From assembly GCA_902775475.1 (NCBI GenBank), contig CACYME010000001.1, positions 124,001-188,000 of the forward strand: DNA of 64,000 bases, read 5' to 3'. The position numbers and the translations under genes are program-made. The notes under the pieces are model-generated. The model was given only the letters and a program-made list of their open reading frames with translations, was not told where the DNA came from and ran no database searches. Shown one piece after another: positions 41,271 to 49,000 of the stretch (the first letter of the stretch is position 1; each line of letters starts with the position of its first letter). The DNA is from an uncultured Prevotellaceae bacterium. GTDB lineage: Bacteria; Bacteroidota; Bacteroidia; Bacteroidales; Bacteroidaceae.

Positions 41271-41867
41271 TTAGAACATATATACTAATGAGAGGGCGGC
41301 CTTGGTGGGTCCCACGTAGGTTTTGTGTCCGTCGCCCTCTTTCTTTCCGCAGAGTCCGCACTTGAACTTCTGGTAGTCGATGTAGGCAGCTCCGATGCCG
41401 ATGGAAGCCTCGAAGTTCCAGTGCTGCGAGAGCACCCACTGGTAGCCATAGCTGAGACCGGCCCCTACGTACCATCCCTCGAAGCGGTGGTCGCGTAGGT
41501 CTTTCCAGTAGCCGAAGGGCAGCTTGATGTTGGCAGCGTCGTATTCGCCTCCGAAGGCATGTATGCCGACGAAGGAGCCGTTGAACCGGTGGCAGAACCA
41601 GTAGCGGTATTCAGGGTTGACGAGCCAGTGCTTGAGGTACTTGCGGTCGGCGCCGTGGTTGAACTTCCAGGGGTTGAGTCCATAGAAGACCTGGAAAGAG
41701 TGCTTCTTTCCCACGCCCATTTCGAGTCCGAGGTTAGGGGTCGTAGTGGCGTCGTAGAGTAGATTCGTCTTCAATGCCACCTGTTGTGCATGGCACTCTG
41801 TGGTGGGTGCGAGTCCGCAAAGGAGTACGGCAATAAACGCCACGAGGCCAGTCTTAATACGCTTCAT
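41271..41867 (-). CDS. DUF3575 outer-membrane beta-barrel protein
   Basis: Residues 1-27 are a signal peptide (LVAFIAVLLCGLAPTTECHAQ). The mature protein begins VALKTNLLYDATTTPNLGLEMG, the hallmark N-terminal strand of the DUF3575 family, and continues with PEYRYWFCHRFNGSFVGIHAF and YVGAGLSYGYQWVLS. The alternating aromatic strands ending in SLVYMF indicate a small outer-membrane beta-barrel. Length (198 residues) is typical. It contains CGLCGKKEGDG, a Cys pair in a likely loop. It is the first gene of the fimbrial operon, with a -7-like box 108-115 bp upstream. DUF3575 genes often precede DUF3868 and fimbrillin genes in Bacteroidales. The role in fimbria assembly is inferred from this linkage. 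Confidence 0.88.
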   Translation of the reverse strand: MKRIKTGLVAFIAVLLCGLAPTTECHAQQVALKTNLLYDATTTPNLGLEMGVGKKHSFQVFYGLNPWKFNHGADRKYLKHWLVNPEYRYWFCHRFNGSFVGIHAFGGEYDAANIKLPFGYWKDLRDHRFEGWYVGAGLSYGYQWVLSQHWNFEASIGIGAAYIDYQKFKCGLCGKKEGDGHKTYVGPTKAALSLVYMF

Positions 41868-41974
41868 ATCGTAATGTTTTATATTTATACTAGTTGTGTG
41901 TTCACATTGTCATATAAGTTCGTTTCTCAACAACTTAACTGGTTTTGAATTACGAATTGTTCTAAAAACGCTCG

Positions 41975-42005
41975 CAAAGTTAATAAATTTTCAACTAACT
42001 TGAAG
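41975..42005 (-). promoter_or_regulatory. Putative promoter of the fimbrial operon
   Basis: On the reverse strand TAACTTTG (41975-41982) fits TAnnTTTG, with CTTC 19 nt upstream (42002-42005) as a weak -33. Predicted leader of about 100 nt before the DUF3575 ATG at 41867. Confidence 0.5.
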
Positions 42006-42240
42006 CGTTTTCGGGAATTAGTTAACAAGATATATCAGTTATTAACAAGTATTAACAAGAAAAAATGGAGAGCGGAAGCAGGGTGACGGTACAAACGGGA
42101 CGCAAGAATGATTCGTAAAAAAAGAAAGCAGCTCGAAATGCCTCTCGTTTTCCCACGGCAACAGGGATGAGGGGAAAAAGGCGGCGACAAATTGGGAAAA
42201 GGCCACGCCGGAGCGGGAAAAAGTCAACGCCATTTCTGTT

Positions 42241-42322
42241 GGCAGCGGGCGGGGAAATTATTGGCAGCGGCCGCTGCCAATAATGGCAGCGGGCGGGAAA
42301 ATTAATGGCAGCGCCCGCTGCC
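42241..42322. repeat. Array of GGCAGCG palindromes with 22-bp period
   Basis: Four GGCAGCG boxes begin at 42241, 42263, 42285 and 42307, exactly 22 bp apart. The second and fourth continue into CGCTGCC, giving palindromes. The second is part of a perfect 28-bp palindrome (42257-42284, half-site ATTATTGGCAGCGG). The spacing of two helical turns puts the sites on one DNA face. A possible multi-site operator located about 105-185 bp upstream of the glycogen operon -33 box. Confidence 0.65.
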
Positions 42323-42425
42323 TTCCTTTCAATCTTTTCAATCTTTTATCTTTAGACAAACTGGGGGGCATGGATGAGTTGTTGCGCGCGCACGGGAATA
42401 AATTATTGTTAAAAAGGAGGAAAAG

Positions 42426-42457
42426 CTTGGGGATGTGGGGAAAAAGTCGTACCTTTG
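42426..42457 (+). promoter_or_regulatory. Promoter of the glycogen operon
   Basis: TACCTTTG at 42450-42457 matches TAnnTTTG, with CTTG at 42426-42429, 20 nt upstream. Predicted start is about 42463, so the leader is about 95 nt. Confidence 0.7.
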
Positions 42458-42557
42458 GACGTGAAAAGCAAGAAGCCTGAAACTGCTGAGAAACTAACGA
42501 AGCGAAAGAAAACCATTATTAACAACCAAACCTAATAAAAAAACCTGAAGAGTAACT

Positions 42558-44507
42558 ATGAGTTATTTGCGATTTGAAAAAGCCGTGATGACGAACCTTG
42601 AAGAGAGCCTTCGCCGCGAGCTGCTTCGCACGAACCGTAGTGGTGCGTACAGTGCATCGACGCTGGTTGACTGCAACACGCGCAAGTACCACGGTCTGCT
42701 TGTAGTGCCCGTGCCCGAGCTTGACGACGAGAACCACGTGTTGCTGTCGTCGCTCGACTGCACGGTCATCCAGCATGGTGCGGAGTTCAACCTTGGCCTC
42801 CACAAGTATCAGGGCAACAACTTCAGTCCGAAAGGACACAAGTACATCCGTGAGTTCGACGCGAGCCTTGTTCCGACGACGACGTACCGCGTGGGTGGTG
42901 TGATTCTGAAGCGCGAGACGATTTTCCAGGCCTACGAGGACCGCATCCTCATCCGCTACACGCTGGAGGATGCCCACTCGGCTACGACGCTTCGCTTCCG
43001 CCCGTTCCTGGCCTTCCGCTCGGTGCGCCAGTTCACGCACGAGAACATGGTGGCGAGCCGTGAGTACCAGGAGATCGACGGCGGCATCAAGACGTGCATG
43101 TACCAGGGCTATCCCGACCTGTACATGCAGTTCTCGAAGAAGAACGCGTTTGTGTTCCAGCCCGACTGGTACCGTGGCATAGAATATCCGAAGGAGCAGG
43201 AGCGCGGCTACGCCTCGAACGAGGACCTGTACGTTCCCGGCTACTTCGAGATGAGCATCAAGAAGGGCGAGAGCATCGTGTTCGCCGCCTCGACGAGCCA
43301 GACGAAGACGCGTGAGCTGAAGAAGCTGTTCGACGAGGAGATCAGCCTTCGCGTGCCGCGCGACAACTTCTACCACTGTCTGGTGACCGCTGCCCACCAG
43401 TTCCACAACCGCGAGGCCGACGACACACGCTACCTGCTGGCCGGCTACCCGTGGTTCAAGTGCCGCGCGAGGGACACGTTCATCGCCCTGCCGGGCCTGA
43501 CGCTGGCCATCGACGAGCAGGACTACTTCGAGCTGGTGATGCAGACGGCGGAGAAGGGTCTGCGCGAGTTCATGGCCGGGGAGCCGCTGACGGTGAAGAT
43601 CTACGAGATGGAGCAGCCCGACGTGCCCCTGTGGGCCATCTGGGCCATCCAGCAGTATGCTAAGCATGCCGGGCGCGACAAGGCGTTCGAGATGTACGGC
43701 GGGCTGGTGAAGGACATCGTGGAATACATCGAGGAGGGCGGTCACCCGAACCTGCGCCTTGACGACAACGGGCTGCTCTACTCGAACGGCAGGGACCACG
43801 CCGTGACGTGGATGAACTCGACGGCGAACGGAAGGCCCGTGGTGCCGAGGAGCGGATATATCGTGGAGTTCAACGCGCTGTGGTATAACGCCCTGAAGTT
43901 CTGCGCCTCGATGGCCAACGACCAGGGCGACCAGGAGGCCGCCGAGCACCTGGAGGCACTGGCGGGGAAGACGAAGGCGTCGTTCGTGGACACGTTCGTG
44001 AACGAATATGGCTATCTGCTGGACTACGTGGACGGGACGATGATGGACTGGAGCGTGAGGCCGAACCAGATCTTCGCCGTGGCGCTGGACTACTCGCCGC
44101 TGAGTCAGCAGCAGATGAAGAGCGTGGTGGACATCTGCACCCGCGAGCTGCTGACGCCAAAGGGCCTGCGGAGCCTGTCGCCGAAGAGCGGTGGCTACAA
44201 CCCGATGTATGTGGGTCCGCAGACGCAGCGCGACTATGCCTACCACCAGGGCACGGCGTGGCCGTGGCTGGGCGGCTTCTACATGGAGGCCTGCCTGAAG
44301 CTGTACAAGCGGACGAGGCTGAGCTTCGTGGAGCGCCAGATGGTGGGCTACGAGGACGAGATCGACTACCACGCCATCGGCACCATCTCGGAGCTGTTCG
44401 ACGGCAACCCGCCGTTCCACGGCCGCGGTGCGATGTCGTTTGCGATGAACGTGGCCGAGATCCTGAGGACGATGAAGCTGCTGGAGAAATATTCGTATCA
44501 GAAGTGA
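42558..44507 (+). CDS. Glycogen debranching enzyme (amylo-alpha-1,6-glucosidase type)
   Basis: Cytosolic enzyme of 649 residues expected to hydrolyse alpha-1,6 branch points of glycogen or maltodextrin. The N-terminal GDE_N-type domain (about 15-230) starts with NRSGAYSASTLVDCNTRKYH followed by GLLV, the signature of the bacterial/archaeal family. The C-terminal (alpha/alpha)6 domain (about 280-645) has WFKCRARDTFIALPGLTLA, equivalent to the GRDTFIALPG motif, and YNPMYVGPQTQRDYAYHQGT, then AWPWLGGFY near the substrate pocket. No signal peptide. It opens a three-gene plus-strand operon with a glycogen-synthase-like glycosyltransferase and a GH57 enzyme, an arrangement known in Bacteroidales for storage glycogen metabolism. 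A 43-bp inverted-repeat element follows 6 bp after its stop. Confidence 0.92.
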   Translation: MSYLRFEKAVMTNLEESLRRELLRTNRSGAYSASTLVDCNTRKYHGLLVVPVPELDDENHVLLSSLDCTVIQHGAEFNLGLHKYQGNNFSPKGHKYIREFDASLVPTTTYRVGGVILKRETIFQAYEDRILIRYTLEDAHSATTLRFRPFLAFRSVRQFTHENMVASREYQEIDGGIKTCMYQGYPDLYMQFSKKNAFVFQPDWYRGIEYPKEQERGYASNEDLYVPGYFEMSIKKGESIVFAASTSQTKTRELKKLFDEEISLRVPRDNFYHCLVTAAHQFHNREADDTRYLLAGYPWFKCRARDTFIALPGLTLAIDEQDYFELVMQTAEKGLREFMAGEPLTVKIYEMEQPDVPLWAIWAIQQYAKHAGRDKAFEMYGGLVKDIVEYIEEGGHPNLRLDDNGLLYSNGRDHAVTWMNSTANGRPVVPRSGYIVEFNALWYNALKFCASMANDQGDQEAAEHLEALAGKTKASFVDTFVNEYGYLLDYVDGTMMDWSVRPNQIFAVALDYSPLSQQQMKSVVDICTRELLTPKGLRSLSPKSGGYNPMYVGPQTQRDYAYHQGTAWPWLGGFYMEACLKLYKRTRLSFVERQMVGYEDEIDYHAIGTISELFDGNPPFHGRGAMSFAMNVAEILRTMKLLEKYSYQK

Positions 44508-44512
44508 TCATA

Positions 44513-44705
44513 AGTGAAGAATGAAGAGTGAAGAGTGAAGAATTTGCTACCGCACATAGGTATGCATTCACACTGGACAGTCTAAGTTCTTCATGGAATA
44601 GTCAAATTAAAAAGAGTTTAACGATATAATAAATGAGTGATGTTTTGAAGTAAGAAAAGAATGCGCGGTAGCCAATTCTTCACTCTTCACTCTTCACTCT
44701 TCACT
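44513..44705. repeat. MITE-like element with 43-bp terminal inverted repeats
   Basis: Arms 44513-44555 and 44663-44705 are inverted copies matching at 40 of 43 positions. Each is a tandem of GAAGAGT-type 7-mers followed by AATT and GCTACCGC. The 107-bp interior is AT-rich and has no ORF. In RNA the arms would form a long hairpin between the debranching and glycosyltransferase genes. The right arm ends 8 bp before the glycosyltransferase ATG and supplies its alternative TTG start. Confidence 0.75.
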
Positions 44706-44713
44706 TGAAAGAT

Positions 44714-45988
44714 ATGAAAGTATTAATGTTTGGATGGGAGTATCCCCCGCACGTGTTCGGAGGACTCGCCACAGCCAATTACGGAATCTCAGAGGGTCTG
44801 AAAGCCCAGGGAGATATTGAGACGGTGCTCTGTCTGCCCCACCCCTTCGGCGACGAGAGCCAGCACGCCGCACGCATCGTGGCGATGAACGCCGTGCCCA
44901 TTGCCTGGCGCGACGTGAACCGCGACTACGTGCAGAGCCGGGTGGGCCAGACGATGGACCCGGACTACTACTTCAAGCTGCGCGAGCACATCTACGCCGA
45001 CTTCAACTACATGAACGTGAACGACCTGGGCGCGATGGAGTTTGCCGGAGGCTATCCGCAGAACCTGCACGAGGAGATTAACAACTACTCGATCATCGCC
45101 GGCGTGGTGGCCAGGACGGAGGAGTTTGACATCATCCACGCCCACGACTGGCTGACGTTCCCCGCCGGCATCCACGCCAAGCAGGTGAGCGGCAAGCCGC
45201 TGTGCATCCACGTGCACGCCACGGACTTCGACCGCAGTCGCGGAAAGGTGAACCCCACGGTGTACTCGATAGAGAAGAACGGCATGGACTGGGCCGACTG
45301 CATCATGTGCGTGAGCGAGCTGACGCGGCAGACGGTGATCAACCAGTACCACCAGGACCCGCGGAAGTGCTTCACGGTGCACAACGCCGTGTATCCGCTG
45401 CCGGAGGAGTATCAGGCCATCCCTCGCCCCGACCACACGGGGAAGGACAAGGTGGTGACGTTCCTGGGCCGCATCACGATGCAGAAGGGTCCGGAATACT
45501 TCGTGGAGGCCGCCAACATGGTGCTGCACCGCACGCGGAACGTGCGCTTCTGCATGGCTGGCAGCGGCGACATGATGGACCAGATGATCTACTTAGCCGC
45601 CGAGCGGGGCATCGCCGACCGGTTCCACTTCCCCGGCTTCATGAGGGGGAAGCAGGTGTATGAGTGCCTGAAGGACTCCGACGTGTACGTGATGCCGTCG
45701 GTGAGCGAGCCGTTCGGCATCTCGCCCCTGGAGGCCATGCAGTGCGGCACGCCGAGCATCATCTCGAAGCAGAGCGGCTGCGCCGAGATCCTGGAGAACT
45801 GCATCAAGGTGGACTACTGGGACATCCACGCCCTGGCCGACGCCATCTACTCCATCTGCACCAACGAGAGCCTCTTCCAGTACCTGAAGGAAGAAGGCAA
45901 GAAGGAGGTGGACCAGATCACCTGGGAGAAGGTGGGCACGTGGATTCGCACGCTCTACCGGAGAACCCTGGGCTGGGAAAATGCGTGA
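44714..45988 (+). CDS. Glycogen-synthase-like glycosyltransferase (GT-B)
   Basis: GT-B glycosyltransferase of 424 residues, read from the ATG at 44714 (MKVLMFGWEYPPHVFGGLAT). A TTG at 44705 lies inside the repeat arm and is less likely. The N-terminal GWEYPP...GGLA loop binds the acceptor, as in glycogen/starch synthases. The C-terminal half has VTFLGRITMQKGPEYFVEAA and the SEPFGISPLEAMQCGTP motif (E-x7-E), which binds the nucleotide sugar. No signal peptide. With the flanking debranching enzyme and GH57 enzyme it most likely makes or remodels alpha-1,4-glucan in the cytosol. In Bacteroidetes, proteins of this kind are annotated as glycogen synthase although they differ from GlgA. The donor (UDP- or ADP-glucose) cannot be read from sequence. 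Confidence 0.88.
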   Translation: MKVLMFGWEYPPHVFGGLATANYGISEGLKAQGDIETVLCLPHPFGDESQHAARIVAMNAVPIAWRDVNRDYVQSRVGQTMDPDYYFKLREHIYADFNYMNVNDLGAMEFAGGYPQNLHEEINNYSIIAGVVARTEEFDIIHAHDWLTFPAGIHAKQVSGKPLCIHVHATDFDRSRGKVNPTVYSIEKNGMDWADCIMCVSELTRQTVINQYHQDPRKCFTVHNAVYPLPEEYQAIPRPDHTGKDKVVTFLGRITMQKGPEYFVEAANMVLHRTRNVRFCMAGSGDMMDQMIYLAAERGIADRFHFPGFMRGKQVYECLKDSDVYVMPSVSEPFGISPLEAMQCGTPSIISKQSGCAEILENCIKVDYWDIHALADAIYSICTNESLFQYLKEEGKKEVDQITWEKVGTWIRTLYRRTLGWENA

Positions 45989-46036
45989 TAACGTGATAAC
46001 GGAATAACGAAACAAAACGAAATAACGAAAGAAAAT

Positions 46037-47404
46037 ATGAAAACAATTTGCTTATATTTTGAAATACATCAGATTATCCATCTGAAGCGCTACCGTTTCT
46101 TCGACATCGGTACCGACCACTATTACTATGATGACTATGAGAACGAGCGGAGCATCAGCGACATCGCCGAGCGCTCGTACATGCCCGCGCTGAACACGCT
46201 GGAGCAAATGATCAAGGACAACGGGAAGTACTTCAAGGTGGCGTTCTCGCTGAGCGGCACGGGCATCGAGCAGCTGGAGATGCACGCCCCGCAGGTGCTG
46301 GAGAAGCTGCAGCAGCTGAACGAGACGGGCTGCGTGGAGTTCCTGGCGGAGCCGTACAGCCACGGCCTGAGCTCGCTGGCGAACCCCGACAGCTTCGCCC
46401 GCGACATGAAGAAGCAGGTGGCGAAGATCAAGGAGTACTTCGGCCAGACGCCGAAGGTGGCCCGCAACTCGTCGCTCATCTACAGCGACGACATCGGCGC
46501 ACAGATTGCCGCCCTGGGCTTCAAGGGCATGCTGACCGAGGGTGCGAAGCACGTGCTGGGCTGGAAGAGTCCGCACTATGTGTACCACTGCAACCAGGCT
46601 CCGAACCTGAAGCTGCTGCTGCGCGACGTGGAGCTGAGCGACGACATCTCGCTGCGCTTCAACAACCCGGAGTGGGACGGCTATCCGCTGTTCGCCGACA
46701 CGTACATAGAGCGCATCGCCCGTCTGCCGGAGGAAGAGCAGATTATCAACATCTTCATGGAGCTGTCGGCACTGGGCATCGCCCAGCCGCTGTCGAGCAA
46801 CATCCTCGACTTCCTGAAGGCACTGCCTATATGCGCCAAGCAGAAGGGCATCGACTTCGCCACGCCGGGTGAGATATGCGCAAAGGTGAAGAGCGTGAGC
46901 CAGCTGGACGTGCCCGACACGCTGAGCTGGGTGGACGAGGAGCGCGACGTGAGCTGCTGGCTGGGTAACGCCATGCAGCGCGAGGCCTTCCAGAAGCTCT
47001 ACTCGGTGGCCGACCGTCTGCTGATAGCCGACGACCCGCGCATCATGCAGGACTGGGACTACCTGCAGGCCTCGAACAACTTCCGCTTCATGACGACGAA
47101 GCCCAGCAACGTGGGACTGGACCGCGGCATCTACAGCGGACCCTTCGACGCCTTCACGAACTACATGAACATTCTGGGCGACTTCATCAACAGGGTGAAC
47201 GAGCTCTATCCCTTGGAGATTGAGAACGAGGAGCTGAACTCGCTGCTGACGACCATCCGCAACCAGGACGACGAGATTGAGCTGAAGGACAAGGAGATTA
47301 CGCGTCTGAAGGCGAAACTGGAGAAGCTGGAGGCCAAGGAGGCCAAGGCCGAGAAGAAACCCGCCACGAGGAAGAAGGCTGCCCCGAAGAAGGCCGCGGA
47401 GTGA
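46037..47404 (+). CDS. GH57 alpha-amylase-like enzyme with basic tail
   Basis: Cytosolic glycoside hydrolase family 57 protein of 455 residues. Conserved features visible are YFEIHQ at the N-terminus (HQ motif 1), GCVEFLAEPYSHGLSSLA near 98-115 (motif 2) and SLRFNNPEWDGYPLFADTY near 210-228. The family acts on alpha-1,4-glucans by a retaining mechanism, as amylase, branching enzyme or 4-alpha-glucanotransferase. Compact length and genomic context favour an alpha-amylase or transferase used in glycogen turnover. It follows the glycosyltransferase gene by 48 nt. Residues about 395-455 are unusual: a coiled coil (LKDKEITRLKAKLEKLEAKE) leading to a Lys/Ala-rich tail resembling histone H1-like tails (KKPATRKKAAPKK). 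A terminator follows the gene. Confidence 0.88.
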   Translation: MKTICLYFEIHQIIHLKRYRFFDIGTDHYYYDDYENERSISDIAERSYMPALNTLEQMIKDNGKYFKVAFSLSGTGIEQLEMHAPQVLEKLQQLNETGCVEFLAEPYSHGLSSLANPDSFARDMKKQVAKIKEYFGQTPKVARNSSLIYSDDIGAQIAALGFKGMLTEGAKHVLGWKSPHYVYHCNQAPNLKLLLRDVELSDDISLRFNNPEWDGYPLFADTYIERIARLPEEEQIINIFMELSALGIAQPLSSNILDFLKALPICAKQKGIDFATPGEICAKVKSVSQLDVPDTLSWVDEERDVSCWLGNAMQREAFQKLYSVADRLLIADDPRIMQDWDYLQASNNFRFMTTKPSNVGLDRGIYSGPFDAFTNYMNILGDFINRVNELYPLEIENEELNSLLTTIRNQDDEIELKDKEITRLKAKLEKLEAKEAKAEKKPATRKKAAPKKAAE

Positions 47405-47416
47405 CGACAACAAATC

Positions 47417-47501
47417 TTAACGGACAACGAATTTAGACGAATTAAACGAATTGGACGAATTAAGACGGGCAATGGATTTGACGAATTGAACAAATTGGAC
47501 G
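47417..47501. repeat. ACGAATT-type short repeats
   Basis: A cluster of six or more degenerate ACGAATT/AAATTGGACG units directly after the GH57 gene, non-coding. A related ACGAATT motif recurs in the repeat region at 48850-48996. Confidence 0.5.
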
Positions 47502-47541
47502 TTAGGATGGATACCGCTGGACGGTCTTAAGAAAACAAAGG

Positions 47542-47585
47542 AAAACCAAGAAAAACAAAGTAGGAACTGTTTTTCTTGGTTTTTT
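47542..47585 (+). terminator. Strong intrinsic terminator of the glycogen operon
   Basis: A perfect 16-bp stem (47542-47557 with 47568-47583; half AAAACCAAGAAAAACA) with a 10-nt loop, ending in a T run (TTTTTT). Its position 138 nt after the GH57 stop marks the end of the operon. The complementary A/T runs could also work on the minus strand. Confidence 0.8.
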
Positions 47586-47622
47586 CGTTATATCTTATCA
47601 TAAAAACGATGATGACGGTAAT

Positions 47623-48840
47623 ATGGAAAAAAGAATGATGACAAAGGGGGTGATGGCAGTGGCTGCGCTGATGCTGATGACGACTGAGGCTGACGGACAG
47701 AAACGGGAGCGATGGGAGTTCGAGAGGAACCTGCCCGTGTATGCCGACTCGCTGCTGAAGGACCTCACCTACCCCATGGCGTGGGAGAACAGCGGGATGA
47801 CGGACTTCGACGAGTGGCGACGCGTGGCACGGGAGAAGGTGCTCGACTGCATGCTGATGCCGCCACCGCCCCCCTCCAACCTCCCCCAACTGGGGGAGTC
47901 TTTCCCTGCGGATGACTCAGGCGCAGCAGCCTCCCACAGTTGGGGGAGGCTGGAGGGGGCCGAGCAGCGGGATGGCTACCGGGCAATGAAGATAGCGGTG
48001 AGGCTGAGCCGCTACTACAGCGTGCCGGCCTATCTGCTGATTCCCGACGGCAAGGGGCCGTTCCCTGCCGTGAACCTGCTGCACGACCACGGGGCACACC
48101 TGTTCATTGGCAAGGAGAAGATGATTCGTCCATTAGCGTGCGAGAGCGAGGAGGTGAAGAAGGACGCCGAGGAGTGGCTGGCAGGCTACGAGGGGCAGTT
48201 TTTCGGCGACTATCTGGCGCAGCACGGCTACGTGGTGTTCTCGGCGGATGCTCCGATGTGGGGCGAAAGAGGACAGAAGGAGGGTCCACGGCGTGACAAA
48301 TACGACATGATAGCGGGGAACATGATGATGTATGGCATCGACCTGAGCGCCTGGATGACCTACGACGACATGAGCGGTACGGAGTTCCTGGCACAGCTGC
48401 CGGAGGTGGACAGCACGAGGATTGGCTGTGCAGGGTGGTCGATGGGTGCCTACCGGGCGTGGATGCTCGCGGCACTGAGCGACCGCATCAAGGCGGGGGC
48501 TGCCATCTGCTGGATGGTGACGACGGACGAGCAGATGTCGTTCAAATACAGCAGGACGGAGAACGGCGGCTTCGCCAACTGCATCCCCGGACTGCGGCGC
48601 TGGATGGACTATCCGCACATTGCGAGCATGGCCTGTCCGAAGGCGATGCTGTTCATCAACGGGTCGCAGGACAAGTTGTTCCCCGTGGCAGGCGTGGAGA
48701 AGGCGTTTGCCACCATGCACAACACATGGAAGAGCCAGGGCGCCGACGAACGATTGGAGACGGAGCTGTGGGACATGCCGCACAGCTGCGGACTGCGGGC
48801 GCAGGAACGGGTGCTGGAGTTCTTCAAGAAAAACCTATAA
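47623..48840 (+). CDS. Secreted alpha/beta hydrolase, candidate acetyl esterase
   Basis: Predicted exported hydrolase of 405 residues with signal peptide (MTKGVMAVAALMLMTTEADG). The fold resembles Abhydrolase_7/acetyl-xylan-esterase-like Bacteroidetes proteins: AYLLIPDGKGPFPAVNLLHD, then nucleophile elbow GWSMG (Ser273), likely acid Asp350 (SQDKLF) and His387 (MPHSCG). The likely substrate is an acetylated glycan. Its convergent position next to a pectate lyase suggests pectin deacetylation, but that is inference. Residues about 83-113 (PPPPSNLPQLGESF...SHSWGRLEGA) are encoded by a palindromic element inserted in frame, so this part is probably a surface loop not present in homologues. No obvious promoter was found in the 218 bp upstream. 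Confidence 0.8.
   Translation: MEKRMMTKGVMAVAALMLMTTEADGQKRERWEFERNLPVYADSLLKDLTYPMAWENSGMTDFDEWRRVAREKVLDCMLMPPPPPSNLPQLGESFPADDSGAAASHSWGRLEGAEQRDGYRAMKIAVRLSRYYSVPAYLLIPDGKGPFPAVNLLHDHGAHLFIGKEKMIRPLACESEEVKKDAEEWLAGYEGQFFGDYLAQHGYVVFSADAPMWGERGQKEGPRRDKYDMIAGNMMMYGIDLSAWMTYDDMSGTEFLAQLPEVDSTRIGCAGWSMGAYRAWMLAALSDRIKAGAAICWMVTTDEQMSFKYSRTENGGFANCIPGLRRWMDYPHIASMACPKAMLFINGSQDKLFPVAGVEKAFATMHNTWKSQGADERLETELWDMPHSCGLRAQERVLEFFKKNL
47870..47959. repeat. Palindromic element inserted in frame in the esterase gene
   Basis: The arms at about 47870-47899 (CCCCCTCCAACCTCCCCC onwards) and 47931-47959 (ending GGGGGAGGCTGGAGGGGG) are reverse complements with a few differences. About 90 bp, a multiple of three, encodes 30 residues without a stop. 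The same type of GC-rich palindrome occurs between genes elsewhere in this window. Confidence 0.7.
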
Positions 48841-48849
48841 CCTACAACG

Positions 48850-48996
48850 TTTCTTTAACAACGAATGAAGACGAATTGCACGTTACAAGGTTTCTTTAAC
48901 AACGAATGAAGACTAATTACACGAATTATACGAATTGATAATTATTTCACGAATAAGATGGGAGCATTCGTGTAATTCGCCTTCATTCGTTGTTAA
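48850..48996. terminator. Direct and inverted repeats between convergent genes, probable bidirectional terminator
   Basis: A 33-bp sequence beginning TTTCTTTAACAACGAATGAA occurs twice (48850-48882, 48891-48923). The second copy forms a hairpin with 48966-48996 (29 of 31 bases pair), ending in TTGTTAAAAAA on the plus strand. It lies between the stops of the esterase (48840) and pectate lyase (49001) genes and could end both transcripts. Confidence 0.5.
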
Positions 48997-49000
48997 AAAA

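Larger units (their letters stand above)
41868..42557. other. 690-bp divergent intergenic region
   Basis: Separates the fimbrial operon (minus) from the glycogen operon (plus). It contains a promoter-like box for each direction and a 22-bp-period GGCAGCG palindrome array at 42241-42322. Both strands have short ORFs but none looks like a protein. The stretch 42060-42240 has recurring GGGAAAA motifs and no other feature I can name. Confidence 0.6.

Noticed and set aside
42241-42322. CRISPR array
   Set aside because: Units are 22 bp with no spacers between repeats, and no cas genes are present; the pattern is a palindrome array.
42519-44420. 633-codon minus-strand frame opposite the debranching enzyme gene
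   Set aside because: Antisense shadow, rich in Arg, His, Val and Leu; the plus-strand enzyme has clear family motifs.
44705-44716. TTG start for the glycosyltransferase
   Set aside because: The TTG begins in the last base of the repeat arm and adds three residues before the conserved N-terminal MKVLMFGWEYPP; the ATG at 44714 is preferred.
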